A stretch of DNA of 37,380 nt, from assembly GCA_016936395.1 (NCBI GenBank), contig JAFGXY010000064.1, forward strand, positions 1-37,380. Direction: 5' to 3'. The first letter of the stretch is position 1; the number at the start of each line of letters is the position of its first letter. The notes below the pieces were generated by a model that saw only the letters and a list, made by a program, of their open reading frames with translations, did no database searches and was not told the DNA's origin. Positions 16,607 through 25,779 of this stretch are shown piece by piece. A program made the translations under genes and the position numbers. This DNA is from Paracoccaceae bacterium (GTDB taxonomy: Bacteria > Pseudomonadota > Alphaproteobacteria > Rhodobacterales > Rhodobacteraceae).

Positions 16607-16709
16607 GAGGGGCGCTGCCCCTCGGCCTGCGGCCTCACCCCGGGGTATTTTTGCCAAGAGGAAACTGCGCCGCATCCTCTTGGCGACAAATACCACCGCC
16701 GGAGGCCCC
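16607..16709. repeat. Dispersed intergenic element, copies B/C as inverted pair
   Basis: A GGGGCGCTGCCCC hairpin (from about 16610) leads to the plus core GGGGTATTTTTG at 16642-16653 with CCAAGAGGAA at 16654-16663. After a 12-nt loop, the minus core TCCTCTTGGC at 16675-16684 is followed by ACAAATACC to 16694 and CGCCGGAGGCCCC to 16709. The two arms form a long imperfect stem of about 20 bp, between mltB and the purC promoter. The structure could terminate mltB transcription, but no U-tract follows. Confidence 0.72.
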
Positions 16710-16736
16710 CGCCCCCCCTTGCGCCACGCTGGGTCG

Positions 16737-16765
16737 TTGACTCGCCGCCCCGCCCGCGCAATAGC
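16737..16765 (+). promoter_or_regulatory. Candidate promoter of purC
   Basis: TTGACT at 16737-16742 and AATAGC at 16760-16765, spacer 17 bp, 26 bp before the ATG. The -35 overlaps GACTC (GANTC) at 16739-16743, a possible CcrM site. The ribosome binding site GGAGG lies at 16782-16786. Confidence 0.45.
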
Positions 16766-16791
16766 GCGTCTGATCCCGACCGGAGGTAAAG

Positions 16792-17769
16792 ATGCTTGAT
16801 CTGTCCCGCGTGCTGCCGCATGCCCGCATCCCCGAATTGCCGAACCCCTATTTCGGCAAGGTGCGCGATTGCTATGACCTGCCGCCCACGCCAGACCACC
16901 CTGGCGGCACGCGGATTCTGATCTCTTCCGACCGGATCAGTGCCTTTGACCGCATCCTGGCCGCGATTCCCTACAAGGGTCAGGTGCTGACCCAGACGGC
17001 GCGGTTCTGGTTTGACCACACCGCCGACATCTGCCCGAACCATGTCGTCGCCTACCCCGATCCGAATGTGGTCATCGGCCAGCGTGTCACCATCCTGCCG
17101 GTGGAAATTGTCGTGCGCGGCTATCTTGCGGGCACCACCTCGACCTCGATCCTGACGCAGTATCGCAATGGCCTGCGCAGCATGTATGGCCACAGCCTGC
17201 CGGATGGTTTGCGCGACAATCAGGTGCTGCCCCAGCCGATCATCACCCCCACGTCCAAAGCGTTTGACGGCGGGCATGACGAGCCGCTGACCCCCGACCA
17301 GATCATCTCGCAGGGCCTTTTGAGCGCGGCGCAATGGGAACTGGTCGCATCGCACGCGCTTGCCCTGTTTGACCGCGGGCAAAAGATGGCGGCCGATCGC
17401 GGGCTGATCCTTGTCGATACCAAATACGAATTCGGCACCGATCACGAAGGCCAGATCCTGCTGGCAGACGAAATCCACACCCCCGATTCCAGCCGGTACT
17501 GGCTGGCCGATGGCTATGACGCGGCCTTTGCCACGGGCAGCCGTCCTCCCAGCTTTGACAAGGATGTGATCCGGGCCTGGGTGAACGACCGCTGCGATCC
17601 CTACACCGACCCCATCCCCGAGATCCCGGCCGACATGATTGCGCGCACCGCGCAGGTCTACATCGACGCCTATGAAGCCATCACCGGCCTGACATTCCGG
17701 CCCGATACCTCGGGGGCCACGCCACTGGACCGTATCCGCGCCAATCTGGCACCCTGGTTCGCCGCCTGA
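16792..17769 (+). CDS. purC: Phosphoribosylaminoimidazole-succinocarboxamide synthase (long form)
   Basis: 325 residues. SAICAR synthase motifs: [42 protein letters not shown] and [13 protein letters not shown]. It joins CAIR and aspartate with ATP in de novo purine synthesis, in the cytoplasm. The length and the extra C-terminal region resemble the fungal ADE1-type long form rather than the roughly 240-residue form usual in bacteria, so some Rhodobacteraceae carry two purC genes; whether a second exists here cannot be seen. A GGAGG ribosome binding site and a candidate promoter precede it. Confidence 0.95.
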   Translation: MLDLSRVLPHARIPELPNPYFGKVRDCYDLPPTPDHPGGTRILISSDRISAFDRILAAIPYKGQVLTQTARFWFDHTADICPNHVVAYPDPNVVIGQRVTILPVEIVVRGYLAGTTSTSILTQYRNGLRSMYGHSLPDGLRDNQVLPQPIITPTSKAFDGGHDEPLTPDQIISQGLLSAAQWELVASHALALFDRGQKMAADRGLILVDTKYEFGTDHEGQILLADEIHTPDSSRYWLADGYDAAFATGSRPPSFDKDVIRAWVNDRCDPYTDPIPEIPADMIARTAQVYIDAYEAITGLTFRPDTSGATPLDRIRANLAPWFAA

Positions 17770-17827
17770 CTGTTTGCGCAAACAACGCGACCTCCTATGC
17801 TGTGCGCGATCTCTGAAAAGGTGCGAC

Positions 17828-18751
17828 ATGATTCTCAGCTGCGGTGAAGCCCTGATCGACATGCTGCCGCGCATCTCGACCGAAGGAGAGGCCTGCTTTG
17901 CCCCCTATGCCGGCGGCGCAGTGTTCAACACCGCCATCGCCCTTGGTCGTCTGGGCGCCCCCTCGGCCCTGTTCTCGGGCGTCTCGACCGACATGCTGGG
18001 CGAGATTCTGGCCGAGACGCTGACCGCTTCGAACGTCGATACACAATATCTTGCCCGCTCGGCCCGGCCCACGACCGTGGCCTTTGTCGAGCTGGTCAAC
18101 GGCCAGGCCACCTATGCGTTCTACGATGAGGCCACCGCCGGGCGGATGCTGTCGCCTGGGCAACTGCCCATCCTGCCCAGCCATGTCAGCACCCTGTTCT
18201 TCGGCGGCATCAGCCTGGTCAATGACCCTGCAGCCAGCACCTATGAGGCGCTGCAGGCCCGCGAAGCCGCGACCCGCGTCACCATGATCGACCCCAACAT
18301 CCGTCCCGGATTTATCGCCGGTCAAGAGACCGACTACCGCGCCCGGATCGAACGGATGATCGCCCGCGCCGACATCGTGAAACTGTCGGACGAAGACCTG
18401 CACTGGCTTTTGGGCGCAAGCGACCCTGCTGTGCTTGCCCGCCAGATCCTCGCCATGGGCCCAAGCCTTGTGTTCATCACCGAAGGTGCCGCAGGGGCCC
18501 GGGCCGTGACCGCCAGCCAGAACCGCTCCGTTGCGGCCACCAAGGTCAGCGTGGCCGATACCGTCGGGGCAGGTGACACCTTCAACGCCGGTGCACTGGC
18601 TGCCTTGCATGCGGCGGGGGCCTTGTCCAAGTCCGCCCTCGCGGCACTGCCCGACGCGACGCTGGATGCCGCGCTGTCACTGGGCACCCGCGCTGCCGCC
18701 ATCACCGTCAGCCGCCCGGGGGCGAACCCGCCCTGGAGCCATGAGCTGTGA
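17828..18751 (+). CDS. Carbohydrate kinase of the PfkB/ribokinase family, probable fructokinase
   Basis: 307 residues, start ATG 17828 ([14 protein letters not shown]) preceded by AAAGG; the frame is open 18 codons further upstream, but this start matches the family. N-terminal [10 protein letters not shown] and the [15 protein letters not shown] sugar-binding region, and the C-terminal PfkB signature [17 protein letters not shown] with catalytic Asp, are present. Most likely a fructokinase (fructose + ATP to fructose-6-phosphate), though the exact sugar is not decided by motifs. The last bases overlap the dtd start (GTGA). It follows purC by 58 bp on the same strand. Confidence 0.88.
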   Translation: MILSCGEALIDMLPRISTEGEACFAPYAGGAVFNTAIALGRLGAPSALFSGVSTDMLGEILAETLTASNVDTQYLARSARPTTVAFVELVNGQATYAFYDEATAGRMLSPGQLPILPSHVSTLFFGGISLVNDPAASTYEALQAREAATRVTMIDPNIRPGFIAGQETDYRARIERMIARADIVKLSDEDLHWLLGASDPAVLARQILAMGPSLVFITEGAAGARAVTASQNRSVAATKVSVADTVGAGDTFNAGALAALHAAGALSKSALAALPDATLDAALSLGTRAAAITVSRPGANPPWSHEL

Positions 18752-19182
18752 GGGCCGTCGTCCAGCGCGTCAGCCGCGCCTCGGTCAGCGTGGACGGCCA
18801 GATCACCGGTGAAATCGGTGTGGGCCTGCTGATCCTGATCTGCGCGATGGAAGGCGACACCGAGGCAACAGCCGACACGATGGCCGCAAAGATCGCCAAG
18901 CTGCGCATTTTCAAGGACGCTGCCGGCAAGATGAACCTGTCGATCAAGGACATCGCCGGCAGCGCCCTGATCGTGTCGCAATTCACCCTTGCCGCCGACC
19001 TGCGCGGCAACCGCCCCGGCTTTTCCACCGCCGCCAAACCGGACGAAGGCCAGCGCCTTTACGACCACTTCACCGCATGGATGCAGGCCGCAGGCATCCC
19101 CACCGCCACTGGCATCTTCGGCGCGGATATGCAGGTCAGCCTGACCAATGACGGCCCGGTGACGATCTGGCTTGACCTCTGA
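18748..19182 (+). CDS. dtd: D-aminoacyl-tRNA deacylase
   Basis: 144 residues. The start [17 protein letters not shown] is typical of DTD. Both catalytic signatures are visible: SQFTLAAD (the SQxxT motif) and the C-terminal [11 protein letters not shown], containing the Gly-cisPro (GP) chiral-proofreading motif. The enzyme removes D-amino acids (and glycine) mischarged on tRNA in the cytoplasm. Translation starts at GTG 18748, overlapping the fructokinase stop by 4 bp, so the two genes are translationally coupled. A hairpin 37 nt after the stop is a probable terminator. Confidence 0.95.
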   Translation: MRAVVQRVSRASVSVDGQITGEIGVGLLILICAMEGDTEATADTMAAKIAKLRIFKDAAGKMNLSIKDIAGSALIVSQFTLAADLRGNRPGFSTAAKPDEGQRLYDHFTAWMQAAGIPTATGIFGADMQVSLTNDGPVTIWLDL

Positions 19183-19218
19183 CCCCTCTTTCCCTTTCTG
19201 AAAATATCCTGGGGGTTC

Positions 19219-19240
19219 GGGGGCAAGGCCCCCGGGTTTT
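19219..19240 (+). terminator. Probable intrinsic terminator of dtd
   Basis: GGGGGC-aag-GCCCCC (6-bp perfect stem) followed by GGGTTTT, 37 nt after the dtd stop. Preceded by AAAATATCCTGGGGG, which resembles a diverged, reversed copy of the dispersed element. Confidence 0.6.
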
Positions 19241-19259
19241 CCGTTACGCCGACAAAGCC

Positions 19260-19709
19260 TTAGCGCACGATCAATTCCAGCGGGTCATACAGGCCCTCGC
19301 CCTTGCCCCAGGCCGCCGCGGGCAGGCTGTCGGGCTTGAAGCGGATCGCCTGCATCTCATCGCGGCTGAAAAACCGCCGTTCGGTCACGATGCCCTCAGG
19401 GTCGCGCCAGCCCGCGGTAATCTGGCCGCTGGCAATGGTGCAGCGAAAATAGACATCGACCTGATGAAACCCACGCCGGGGATCGTGGAATTCGTTCACC
19501 AGGCACGGCGCCCCCACCGTGACGGTCAGACCGGTTTCCTCCCAGATCTCGCGGATCAGGCTGTCATGCAGGCTGTGCCCCACCACCGCCCCGCCACCCG
19601 GCGCGCACCACAGGTCTGACAGCGCCTTGCGATAGGCATTGACCAAGAGCAGGCGGTCGTCGACGAGGATCAACGCGCGGGTGGCAAGACGGGGTGAGCG
19701 ATTGGACAT
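19260..19709 (-). CDS. NUDIX hydrolase
   Basis: 149 residues from ATG 19707-19709 (MSNRSPRLATRALILV); the frame is open further upstream, but these residues begin the fold. The Nudix box is at residues 39-61: GGAVVGH, SLHDSLI, REIWEETGL. The catalytic REIWEE helix is intact, but the usual Glu after Gly-x5 is His45. Nudix enzymes hydrolyse nucleoside diphosphates linked to another group; the substrate cannot be told. Convergent with dtd and divergent from aspS. Confidence 0.9.
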   Translation of the reverse strand: MSNRSPRLATRALILVDDRLLLVNAYRKALSDLWCAPGGGAVVGHSLHDSLIREIWEETGLTVTVGAPCLVNEFHDPRRGFHQVDVYFRCTIASGQITAGWRDPEGIVTERRFFSRDEMQAIRFKPDSLPAAAWGKGEGLYDPLELIVR

Positions 19710-19783
19710 GGCGTAACCTGTGATGTTGCGCGGGTTTTGTCTACTGCTCCATTTGCCAAGGGCCCGCGCGCCGCAGGGTCGGA

Positions 19784-19814
19784 TTTGGGTATTTGGACCA
19801 AGAGGAAGCGGCAA
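19784..19814 (+). repeat. Dispersed intergenic element, copy D
   Basis: Single plus core: TTTGGGTATTTG followed by GACCAAGAGGAAGCGGCA, ending at 19813. Nearly identical to copy A over 27 positions. It lies about 35 bp before the aspS -35 candidate, with no accompanying inverted arm. Confidence 0.7.
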
Positions 19815-19847
19815 AGGCCAGTTTGCACGTCGATCCGGGCGGTGCTG

Positions 19848-19877
19848 CTTGACTTCGCTTGCGTCAAGGGGTGTATC
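19848..19877 (+). promoter_or_regulatory. Candidate promoter region of aspS
   Basis: TTGACT at 19849-19854 with a weak -10 (TGTATC, 19872-19877) 17 bp downstream. CTTGAC at 19848-19853 is mirrored by GTCAAG at 19863-19868 with a 9-nt gap, a possible operator overlapping the promoter. Low confidence. Confidence 0.3.
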
Positions 19878-19930
19878 GGGCCCGACTGATACTGCGCCCA
19901 CCGCTCTTGCACCCTTGGAAGGGGATGACC

Positions 19931-21712
19931 ATGCCCGCCTATCGCAGCCATACCTGTGCCGCCCTGAACACCGCCCATGTGGGCCAGACCATCCGCCTGT
20001 CAGGCTGGGTGCACCGGGTGCGTGACCATGGCGGCGTCTTGTTCATCGACCTGCGCGATCATTACGGCATCACGCAGGTGCTGGCCGACAGCGACTCGCC
20101 TGCGTTTTCGGCCATCGAAAAGGTGCGCGCCGAATGGGTGATCCAGATCGACGGCCGGGTCAAGGCGCGCGATGCGGCGCTGGTGAACCCCAAGCTGCCG
20201 ACGGGCGAGATCGAGGTCTATGCGCTTGGGTTGACCGTGCTGGGCGAGGCAGCCGAGTTGCCGATGCCGGTGTTTGGCGAGGCGGAATACCCCGAGGAAA
20301 CCCGCCTGACCTATCGCTTTCTCGATTTGCGCCGCGACGGCATGCACCGCAACATGATGCTGCGGTCAAACGTGGTGCGGTCGTTGCGCAACCGGATGTG
20401 GGATCAGGGCTTTACCGAATTCCAGACCCCGATCATCACCGCGTCCAGCCCCGAAGGCGCGCGGGACTTTCTGGTGCCGTCGCGTCTGCATCCGGGCAAG
20501 TTCTACGCCCTGCCGCAGGCGCCGCAGCAGTTCAAGCAATTGATCATGGTGGCGGGCTTTGACCGCTATTTCCAGATCGCGCCGTGTTTCCGCGATGAAG
20601 ACCCCCGCGCCGACCGCTCGCCCACCGACTTTTACCAGTTGGATGTCGAGATGAGCTTTGTCGAACAGGAAGACGTCTTCGCCGCCGTGCAGCCGGTGAT
20701 CCAGGGCCTGTTCGAAGAGTTTGCGCCCGAAAAGACCGTGCACCGCGACTGGCCCCGCATCGCCTATCGCGACGCGCTGCTGTGGTATGGCTCCGACAAG
20801 CCCGACCTGCGAAACCCGATCAGGATGCAGGTGGTCAGCGAGCATTTCCGTGACTCGGGCTTTGCGGTCTTTGCCAAACTGTTGGAACAAGAGGGCACCG
20901 AGGTCCGCGCCATCCCCGCGCCAAAAGGCGGCAGCCGCAAGTTCTGCGACCGCATGAACGCCTTTGCCCAACAGCAGGGCCTGCCGGGGATGGGGTATAT
21001 CTTCTGGCGTGAGGCCGAAGATGGCTCGGGCATGGAAGCCGCAGGCCCCCTTGCCAAGAACATCGGCCCCGAACGCACCGAAGCCATCCGCCAGCAGCTT
21101 GGCCTTGGCCTTGGCGACGCCGCCTTTTTCCTTGGCGGCAAGCCCGAAGCGTTCGAGGCCACCGCAGGCCGCGCCCGCAACGTGATCGGTGAGGAACTCG
21201 GCCTGACCGAAAAGGACACCTTCCGCTTTGCCTGGATCGTCGATTTCCCGATGTATGAGAAGACCGACGACGGCCGCATCGACTTTAGCCACAACCCGTT
21301 TTCCATGCCGCAAGGCGGGCTTGACGCCTTGAACGGCGACCCGCTGCAAGTTTACGCCTATCAGTATGACCTTGCCTGCAACGGCTATGAACTGATCTCG
21401 GGCGGCATCCGCAACCACAAGCCCGAGATCATGTATAAGGCCTTCGAACTCGCGGGCTATCCGAACTCCGAGGTGGACAAGCGTTTTGGCGGCATGGTCA
21501 AGGCGTTCAAATACGGCGCCCCGCCGCACGGCGGCTGTGCAGCAGGCATCGACCGGATCGTGATGCTGCTGGCCGACACCACCAACATCCGCGAAGTCAT
21601 CATGTTCCCGATGAACCAGCGCGCCGAAGACCTGCTGATGGGCGCACCAAGCGAGCCCACGAACGAGCAGTTGCGTGAATTGCGCCTGCGCGTGCTGCCC
21701 CGCGAAGCGTAA
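19931..21712 (+). CDS. aspS: Aspartate-tRNA ligase
   Basis: 593 residues, the normal bacterial size. N-terminal OB-fold anticodon-binding domain ([13 protein letters not shown]), class II catalytic core ([46 protein letters not shown]) with the bacterial GAD insertion, and motif 3 at the C-terminus ([16 protein letters not shown]). It charges tRNA(Asp); in many alphaproteobacteria without asparaginyl-tRNA synthetase it also charges tRNA(Asn) for GatCAB. ATG 19931 is chosen because the strong GGAAGGGG site gives it the better spacing than ATG 19925. Monocistronic: the DUF1800 gene starts 231 bp downstream. Confidence 0.96.
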   Translation: MPAYRSHTCAALNTAHVGQTIRLSGWVHRVRDHGGVLFIDLRDHYGITQVLADSDSPAFSAIEKVRAEWVIQIDGRVKARDAALVNPKLPTGEIEVYALGLTVLGEAAELPMPVFGEAEYPEETRLTYRFLDLRRDGMHRNMMLRSNVVRSLRNRMWDQGFTEFQTPIITASSPEGARDFLVPSRLHPGKFYALPQAPQQFKQLIMVAGFDRYFQIAPCFRDEDPRADRSPTDFYQLDVEMSFVEQEDVFAAVQPVIQGLFEEFAPEKTVHRDWPRIAYRDALLWYGSDKPDLRNPIRMQVVSEHFRDSGFAVFAKLLEQEGTEVRAIPAPKGGSRKFCDRMNAFAQQQGLPGMGYIFWREAEDGSGMEAAGPLAKNIGPERTEAIRQQLGLGLGDAAFFLGGKPEAFEATAGRARNVIGEELGLTEKDTFRFAWIVDFPMYEKTDDGRIDFSHNPFSMPQGGLDALNGDPLQVYAYQYDLACNGYELISGGIRNHKPEIMYKAFELAGYPNSEVDKRFGGMVKAFKYGAPPHGGCAAGIDRIVMLLADTTNIREVIMFPMNQRAEDLLMGAPSEPTNEQLRELRLRVLPREA

Positions 21713-21815
21713 CCTCCTGGGCCGCCGCCCGCCTTTCGGCAACCGCCTTGCCGCGATGGCCGGCCTGGCGGGGCGGGTGGCACAGCGCAAGGCCGATGGC
21801 GACGGATGTCACCGT

Positions 21816-21840
21816 GATCAGGCGGAGGTCCGCCTTGATC
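21816..21840. promoter_or_regulatory. Extended palindrome before the DUF1800 gene
   Basis: GATCAGGCGGA (21816-21826), two bases, then TCCGCC-t-TGATC (21829-21840): an imperfect inverted repeat spanning 25 bp, 104 bp upstream of the DUF1800 ATG. It could be an operator or part of an aspS 3' hairpin. Confidence 0.35.
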
Positions 21841-21943
21841 TGGCGCGCCGCCGCAAAAGCCGCAACGCACAGGTGAAAAACCGGCGTTCAGGGTCTATCT
21901 TGAGGCAGCACGGCCTGAACCGACCCGGCAAGATGGACCCGCC

Positions 21944-23305
21944 ATGACCCCCGACCCCACCAGCGCCGCGTTCCGCTTTGGCTATGGTCTGCCGTTGCCC
22001 GCCAAGGCCCCGACCGACCCTGCAGCCATGCTGGCGGCGCTGCGCGGCCCCGATGTCATGGCCACCACCCACCCCGGCCCGCGCATGGCCGACCTGACCG
22101 AACCCATGGCCCTTGCGGCAAGCCTGCTGAAAACCCATCGCCGCACACAGGGGGCCGAGGCCGAGGCGGCGCGCGCCCAGTATCGGCAGACCGTGGCCGC
22201 CCTGCAAACGACCGCGCTGAACGCCGCGAAAGCCACCTTCGCCCGCGCGCTGGATGCCCCCGATGGCCTGCGCGAACGCCTGTCTTGGTTCTGGGCCGAC
22301 CATTTCACCACCGTTCCCCGCAGCCGTGACGCCGCCGCCCTGCCCGCAGCGATGGTGGATGAGGCGATCCGCCCCTACCTGACGGCGCGCTTTGCCGATA
22401 TGCTCAAAGCGGTGATGCAGCATCCGGCGATGCTGATCTATCTGGATCAGACCATCAGCTTTGGCCCCAATTCACGGGTGGGCCTGCGCCGCGGCAAAGG
22501 GTTGAACGAAAACCTCGCGCGCGAACTTCTGGAACTGCACACGCTGGGCGGCGGCTATACCCAGACCGATGTGACGCAAATGGCGGAATTGCTGACCGGC
22601 CTGACCGTCGGCAAAAAGGGCCCCACCTTCGATGCCCGCCGTGCCGAACCGGGGGCCGAAACCGTGCTGGGAACCGCCTATGAAGGCGATACGCTGGATG
22701 CGGTGCTGCGCGCGCTCGACGATCTGGCGGCGCACCCGGCCACCGCCGCCCATATCGCCCGCAAACTGGCGGTGCATTTTGTGGCCAACGACCCTGACCC
22801 CGGGCTTGTCAACGCCCTGACGTCGGCATGGCAGGACTCGGGCGGCGATCTTGTGGCGGTGACGGACCGCTTGCTGACCCACCCCGCCGCCTGGAATGCA
22901 GGGCAAGCCAAGGCCCGGCAACCCTTTGATTTCTTGGTGGCATCCTTGCGCGCGCTTGGCCTGACCGGATCAGACGTGCAGCGCATGGCCGAAGGTCCAT
23001 TCCGCCGGATGATCCTGCAACCGATGGCCGCCATGGGCCAGCCGTGGCAGGCCCCGCCCGGCCCCGATGGCTGGCCCGAAGCGCCCGAGGCCTGGATCAC
23101 CCCCGAAGGCATGGCCAGCCGCATCACCTGGGCGATGGAGGTGCCGGGCCGCCTTGTCACCCCCCTGCCCGACCCGACGGCACTGATGGCCCGGGCCTTG
23201 GGGCCAAACGCCAGTGACCGCCTGCACTGGGCGGTGCCAAGGTCGGAAAACATCCGCGAAGGCGTGGGCCTTGTCCTCGCCAGCCCCGAGTTCAACCGAA
23301 GGTAG
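21944..23305 (+). CDS. DUF1800 family protein
   Basis: 453 residues. DUF1800 hallmarks: RFGYGLPLPA at the start, LSWFWADHFTT, HPAMLIYLDQ and NENLARELLELHTLGGGYTQTD split over residues about 190-215, then KLAVHFVANDPD. No obvious N-terminal signal peptide is visible in the chosen start. The family is large and uncharacterised. It is nearly always paired with a DUF1501 gene, as here with a 5-bp gap, so the two very probably work together in or beyond the cell envelope. Function and substrate are unknown. A possible operator lies upstream. Confidence 0.9.
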   Translation: MTPDPTSAAFRFGYGLPLPAKAPTDPAAMLAALRGPDVMATTHPGPRMADLTEPMALAASLLKTHRRTQGAEAEAARAQYRQTVAALQTTALNAAKATFARALDAPDGLRERLSWFWADHFTTVPRSRDAAALPAAMVDEAIRPYLTARFADMLKAVMQHPAMLIYLDQTISFGPNSRVGLRRGKGLNENLARELLELHTLGGGYTQTDVTQMAELLTGLTVGKKGPTFDARRAEPGAETVLGTAYEGDTLDAVLRALDDLAAHPATAAHIARKLAVHFVANDPDPGLVNALTSAWQDSGGDLVAVTDRLLTHPAAWNAGQAKARQPFDFLVASLRALGLTGSDVQRMAEGPFRRMILQPMAAMGQPWQAPPGPDGWPEAPEAWITPEGMASRITWAMEVPGRLVTPLPDPTALMARALGPNASDRLHWAVPRSENIREGVGLVLASPEFNRR

Positions 23306-23310
23306 ACCAG

Positions 23311-24519
23311 ATGGACCGCCGCCTGTTCCTGAAAGCCCTGACCGGCACCGCCTGCTCGGCCGCCGCGCACCCGCTGATGACCACTGTCACCCTTGCTGGC
23401 TCGAATGGCGCAGCCCCGTTGGGCGATCACCGGCTGGTGGTGGTCATCCTGCGCGGCGCGATGGATGGGCTGGATCTGGTCCGCCCCTCGGGCGATCCGC
23501 TGCTTGCCGCCTACCGCCCCAACCTTGTCGCCATCCCCGGCCCGGACCTGACCGGCTATTTCAGCCTGAACCCCAGGCTTTCGGGCCTGATGCCGATGTG
23601 GCGCGCGGGCCAGCTTGGTTTCGTTCAGGCCACCTCTACCCCCTATCGCAACCAGCGCAGCCATTTTGAGGGGCAAGATATTCTTGAGGCAGGCACCGGC
23701 CTTGACCTGCCCGATGGCCGGGTGCGTGATGGCTGGCTGAACCGCATGTTGCAGGCCGTCCCCGGCCTGACCTCGCAGACCGCCTTTGCCGTCGGGGGCG
23801 AAGCGGCGCCCTTGCTGCAAGGGGCAGCCCCGGTCAGCAACTGGCAGCCCGATCTGCGACTGGACCTGTCGGCGCAAAGCCGCTTGTTGCTGGATCACAT
23901 CTACCACGACGATGCCCTGTTCCGCGAAGCCGCGACCGAAGCGGTCAGCCTTACCGAAAGCATGGACAGCACCCGGATGTCGGACGGCACGGCCCCGCCG
24001 CCCTCCGACGACCGCCGCCTGGCGGATACCACACGCCTGATCGACTTTGCCGCCGACCGCCTGCGCGAAGACACCCGCATCGCGGCGTTTTCCCTGTCGG
24101 GCTGGGACACGCACCGCAACCAGACCGGCAGCATCACCCTGCCGCTGCGGCGGCTGGAACATATGGTCTTGCGGCTGCAAGACCGGCTTGGCGCCGAGGT
24201 CTGGGGCAAGACCCTTCTGCTTGCAATGACCGAATTTGGCCGCACCGTGGCCGAGAACGGCACCAAGGGCACCGACCACGGCACCGGCGGCGCGATGCTG
24301 CTTGCGGGCGGCGCGCTGAAAGGGGGCCGCGTGATGGGGCCATGGCCGGGGCTCGACGAAGCTGCGTTGTATCAACGCCGCGATCTGATGCCCACCAGCG
24401 ATGTGCGCGCCTGGGCGGCCTGGGCCATGCGGGGCCTCTACGGGCTTGACCGCAGCCTGCTGGAAACGGCCGTGTTTCCCGGCCTGAGCCTGGGCGACGA
24501 CCCCGGCCTGCTGGCCTGA
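23311..24519 (+). CDS. DUF1501 family protein
   Basis: 402 residues. The N-terminus MDRRLFLKALTG looks like a twin-arginine (Tat) signal, cleaved near residue 30, implying export of a folded protein. The body has DUF1501 features: VVVILRGAMDGLDLV, RNQRSHFEGQDILEAG, SGWDTHRNQ, LLAMTEFGRTVAENG and KGTDHGTGGAMLLAGG. DUF1501 is related to the alkaline phosphatase/sulfatase superfamily, and the conserved Asp/His residues (WDTH, TDHG) fit metal binding. Forms a two-gene operon with DUF1800. Physiological role unknown. Confidence 0.9.
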   Translation: MDRRLFLKALTGTACSAAAHPLMTTVTLAGSNGAAPLGDHRLVVVILRGAMDGLDLVRPSGDPLLAAYRPNLVAIPGPDLTGYFSLNPRLSGLMPMWRAGQLGFVQATSTPYRNQRSHFEGQDILEAGTGLDLPDGRVRDGWLNRMLQAVPGLTSQTAFAVGGEAAPLLQGAAPVSNWQPDLRLDLSAQSRLLLDHIYHDDALFREAATEAVSLTESMDSTRMSDGTAPPPSDDRRLADTTRLIDFAADRLREDTRIAAFSLSGWDTHRNQTGSITLPLRRLEHMVLRLQDRLGAEVWGKTLLLAMTEFGRTVAENGTKGTDHGTGGAMLLAGGALKGGRVMGPWPGLDEAALYQRRDLMPTSDVRAWAAWAMRGLYGLDRSLLETAVFPGLSLGDDPGLLA

Positions 24520-24907
24520 AACTGCGCGGTCGGCGGCGGCAAGGCCGCGGGTGGCAGGACCTCGGCACAGCCGGCGACCCTTTGGCCAAGACCACGGTGC
24601 CGCGGCAGGCAAATCTGCGCACGCCAACCTGCGCAGGCCAGCCTTCGCAGGCAGGACTTGACCCCATGCCCTGACCAATCCACCTCGCATCCTCCCGCTG
24701 GAAAAAGACAGGGGCTCTGCCCCTCGGCGCGTGCCGCGCCTCACCCCGGGGTATTTGCCGCCAAGAGGAAAACCAGCCCATTCCTCTTGGCCCAAATACC
24801 CCCGCGCGGAGCGCATCCGACAGCGGCCCCGCACACGGACGTTTGGCCTGATGCAAGACCCTTGTTGCAACACAGCGCCACAATCCGGCGCGCAGCATCA
24901 ACCGGGT
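24520..24907. other. 388-bp convergent intergenic region with repeats
   Basis: No gene. It contains an inverted pair of the dispersed element (separately listed) and, at about 24597-24657, a series of GCAGG/CCTGC motifs (CAACCTGCGCAGG, CAGCCTTCGCAGGCAGG) that form several short imperfect hairpins. The neighbouring genes converge on it. Confidence 0.5.
24711..24803. repeat. Dispersed intergenic element, copies E/F as inverted pair
   Basis: GGGGCTCTGCCCC hairpin from 24711, then plus core GGGGTATTTG (24748-24757), CCG, CCAAGAGGAA (24761-24770), a 10-nt loop and the minus core TTCCTCTTGG (24781-24790) CCCAAATACCCCC to 24803. The arms pair over about 20 bp. It lies between convergent genes, where a bidirectional terminator would be expected. 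Confidence 0.72.
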
Positions 24908-25630
24908 CTACACGGACAGATAGGCTGCCAGCCGTTGCCCGACCATCTGCCGCAACTGCGGCAAGGCATCCTCGGCCAGTGCCGCCGCGCGTGCTGCATG
25001 GGCCAGATCGACATCGCCAGCACTGCGCGCCACACCTGCAACAAAGCCCGCAAGATAGCGCCGGGCGGAGTCATCGGACGGCAGAGACATCAGATCGGCA
25101 GCATGGGCAAGATCATCATGCAACGCCAGCAGATCACCCGGCGCGGCCTTGCCGTCCTGCGCCAAGGTCGGGGCAAAGCGGCCCGGCAGATGCCGCATCA
25201 CCGCGCGCTGAAACGCGCCCAACCCTGCAAGCGGCTTTTCCAGAAACCCGACCGCCCCAGCCGCCAGGGCGAGGGACCGCCCACCGGGGTCAGCAGACAG
25301 GCCCAGAACAACCGAGCCTTGCCGCGCCAGCGTGATGTCGCGGATCAGCATATCCCCCCGCCCATCCGGCAAGCCAAGGTCGATGATCACCACATCCGGG
25401 TGATACATCTGCAAATGCGCCCGCGCCTGCGCCATCGTCGCCGCACGCCGCAGCCGCGCACCCGACCGGTGGCACATCAGACGCAAGGCATCAGAGGCAA
25501 AACGGCTGTCTTCCACCAGCAGCACTGTTACCCCAGACAGGGGCAGCGCGCCGGCATCGGGCGGCACAACGCCCGGCGGCAGAAAATAAAGCGGCGGGAT
25601 CGACGGGTTCGGCACGACCGGATTTCCCAT
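24908..25630 (-). CDS. Response regulator with receiver domain and helical C-terminal domain
   Basis: 240 residues, start ATG at 25628-25630 (MGNPVVPNPSIP). A receiver domain covers about residues 33-150: acidic pocket Glu40-Asp41 (LLVEDS), phospho-acceptor Asp84 (VIIDLGLPDG), Ser112 (LGLSAD) and Lys132 (FLEKPLAG). The next 90 residues are all helical (LLALHDDLAHAADLM, AARRYLAGFVAGVARSA-like), without a recognisable DNA-binding or enzymatic motif. The His-containing helix loosely resembles an HPt domain, but this is a guess. No sensor kinase is nearby, so it is an orphan. Divergent from the epimerase gene. Confidence 0.82.
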   Translation of the reverse strand: MGNPVVPNPSIPPLYFLPPGVVPPDAGALPLSGVTVLLVEDSRFASDALRLMCHRSGARLRRAATMAQARAHLQMYHPDVVIIDLGLPDGRGDMLIRDITLARQGSVVLGLSADPGGRSLALAAGAVGFLEKPLAGLGAFQRAVMRHLPGRFAPTLAQDGKAAPGDLLALHDDLAHAADLMSLPSDDSARRYLAGFVAGVARSAGDVDLAHAARAAALAEDALPQLRQMVGQRLAAYLSV

Positions 25631-25779
25631 TTTTGCTTCGATCTGGCCGTATCCTGACCCGACACATGCTAACATCCGCTGAACACCGCTTTGGAAACTT
25701 GCGCCCAGCCCGGGGCCAGCCTCTTGCCATGGCACAGCCCTGCCCGCATAACCGCGCTGACCCAGAACAGGAGCCCCCG

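Noticed and set aside
20366-24873. Long minus-strand frames opposite aspS, DUF1800 and DUF1501 (for example 20366-21790 and 22678-24873)
   Set aside because: They mirror well-conserved plus-strand proteins and have no family motifs or ribosome binding sites, as expected of GC-rich antisense frames.
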